Below are positions 63,742-64,000 of a DNA stretch of 64,000 nt, in pieces. Made by a program: the position numbers and the translations under genes. Origin of the DNA: Mycobacterium colombiense (GTDB lineage: Bacteria; Actinomycetota; Actinomycetes; Mycobacteriales; Mycobacteriaceae); assembly GCF_003284975.1 (NCBI RefSeq), contig NZ_QMEU01000013.1, positions 1 through 64,000 of the forward strand, in the 5' to 3' direction. The first letter of the stretch is position 1, and each line of letters opens with the position of its first letter. The notes beneath the pieces are model-generated. The model was not told where the DNA came from. It was given only the letters and a program-made list of their open reading frames with translations, and did no database searches.

Positions 63742-64000
63742 TCAGACGCCGAATTCGGCTTCGATCCCGTCGATCCCGGCACGGATGGCCGCCAGGGCGT
63801 CGGCGCGGGCGCGCAGCTTGGTGGCGGCGTGCGCGCGCTGATGCAGGCCGGCGAACTCGCGTGCGGCCTCCTCGGCACGGTCGACCACCACCTCGGGCAA
63901 CACGATCTCGTCGATAAAGCCTGCCGCGAGGGCGGTTTCACCGAAGAAGGTCTTGGCCAGCCCGCTGGCTTGCTGGTAGGCCGAGGGCGTCAACCGCAGC
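63742..64000 (-). CDS. echA3: Enoyl-CoA hydratase EchA3, C-terminal part
   Basis: This is the last 86 codons of a crotonase-family protein that extends beyond the window. The visible segment shows the usual C-terminus: L-T-P-S-A-Y near the window edge, then F-F-G-E-T-A-L-A-A-G-F-I-D-E-I-V and a final helix with A-A-T-K-L-R-A-R. The catalytic part is outside the window. Position after recC and family shape suit Rv0632c (echA3). The fragment alone cannot separate EchA3 from other crotonases. Confidence 0.75.
   Translation of the reverse strand, partial: LRLTPSAYQQASGLAKTFFGETALAAGFIDEIVLPEVVVDRAEEAAREFAGLHQRAHAATKLRARADALAAIRAGIDGIEAEFGV

Noticed and set aside
1..64000. CRISPR array, prophage or insertion sequence
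   Set aside because: No spaced repeats, transposase, integrase or phage structural gene is visible in any frame.

Overview
The window is high-GC mycobacterial chromosome, most likely from a slow-growing non-tuberculous species of the M. avium type. I judge this from proteins that closely match, from memory, M. tuberculosis Rv0555-Rv0566c, Rv0583c-Rv0585c, Rv0618-Rv0620, Rv0625c and Rv0629c-Rv0632c in the same relative order. Other signs are F420-dependent enzymes, a mycolic-acid-type methyltransferase and a 13E12-type HNH protein. No plasmid, prophage, IS element, rRNA or CRISPR array is visible.

Region 1 (1-19.5 kb) is a menaquinone and envelope block. It holds the 3' end of menD, a membrane protein, the mannosyltransferase mgtA, menG, a secreted DUF732 protein, menJ, the polyprenyl diphosphate synthase grcC1, htpX, a SulP transporter, gpsA, a Baeyer-Villiger-type monooxygenase, a YajQ protein and tRNA-Tyr. 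A segment of about 7.6 kb (2.26-9.83 kb) sits between mgtA and menG. It carries a P450, a large cyclase/ATPase regulator, a flavin monooxygenase, a CsbD protein, a small unknown gene and a short-chain dehydrogenase.

Region 2 (19.6-42 kb) is an accessory mixture. It has a DUF1023 hydrolase with a translationally coupled lipoprotein, a DMT transporter, a two-domain Lrp-like regulator divergent from an SDR and an F420-type (LLM) oxidoreductase, and a molybdopterin oxidoreductase divergent from an unusual Nramp relative. It continues with a lipoprotein, a NYN-LOTUS protein, an alpha/beta hydrolase, a wrecked CYP125-like P450, a FUSC membrane protein, galT, a broken galK, a Mut7-C protein, a PAS-ANTAR protein and a Ddn-like protein.

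Region 3 (42-50 kb) is the envelope set lpqN, GH92 mannosidase and an Rv0585c-type pseudokinase-flippase protein, followed by two tandem SAM methyltransferases. Region 4 (50-64 kb) holds a DUF222/HNH protein, a TVP38 membrane protein, a DUF2235 remnant, the recC-recB-recD operon, a mycolic acid methyltransferase, a nitroreductase, a frameshifted methyltransferase, cyanase and the 3' end of echA3.

Two themes cross the window. Several genes carry a TANNNT hexamer 6-8 nt before a GTG or ATG start, which suggests leaderless transcripts. Four loci (CYP125-like, galK, the methyltransferase before cynS, and DUF2235) have disrupted reading frames, which could be real decay or, for the single-base cases, sequence error. 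No stretch longer than 300 bases lacks an annotated gene or gene remnant.
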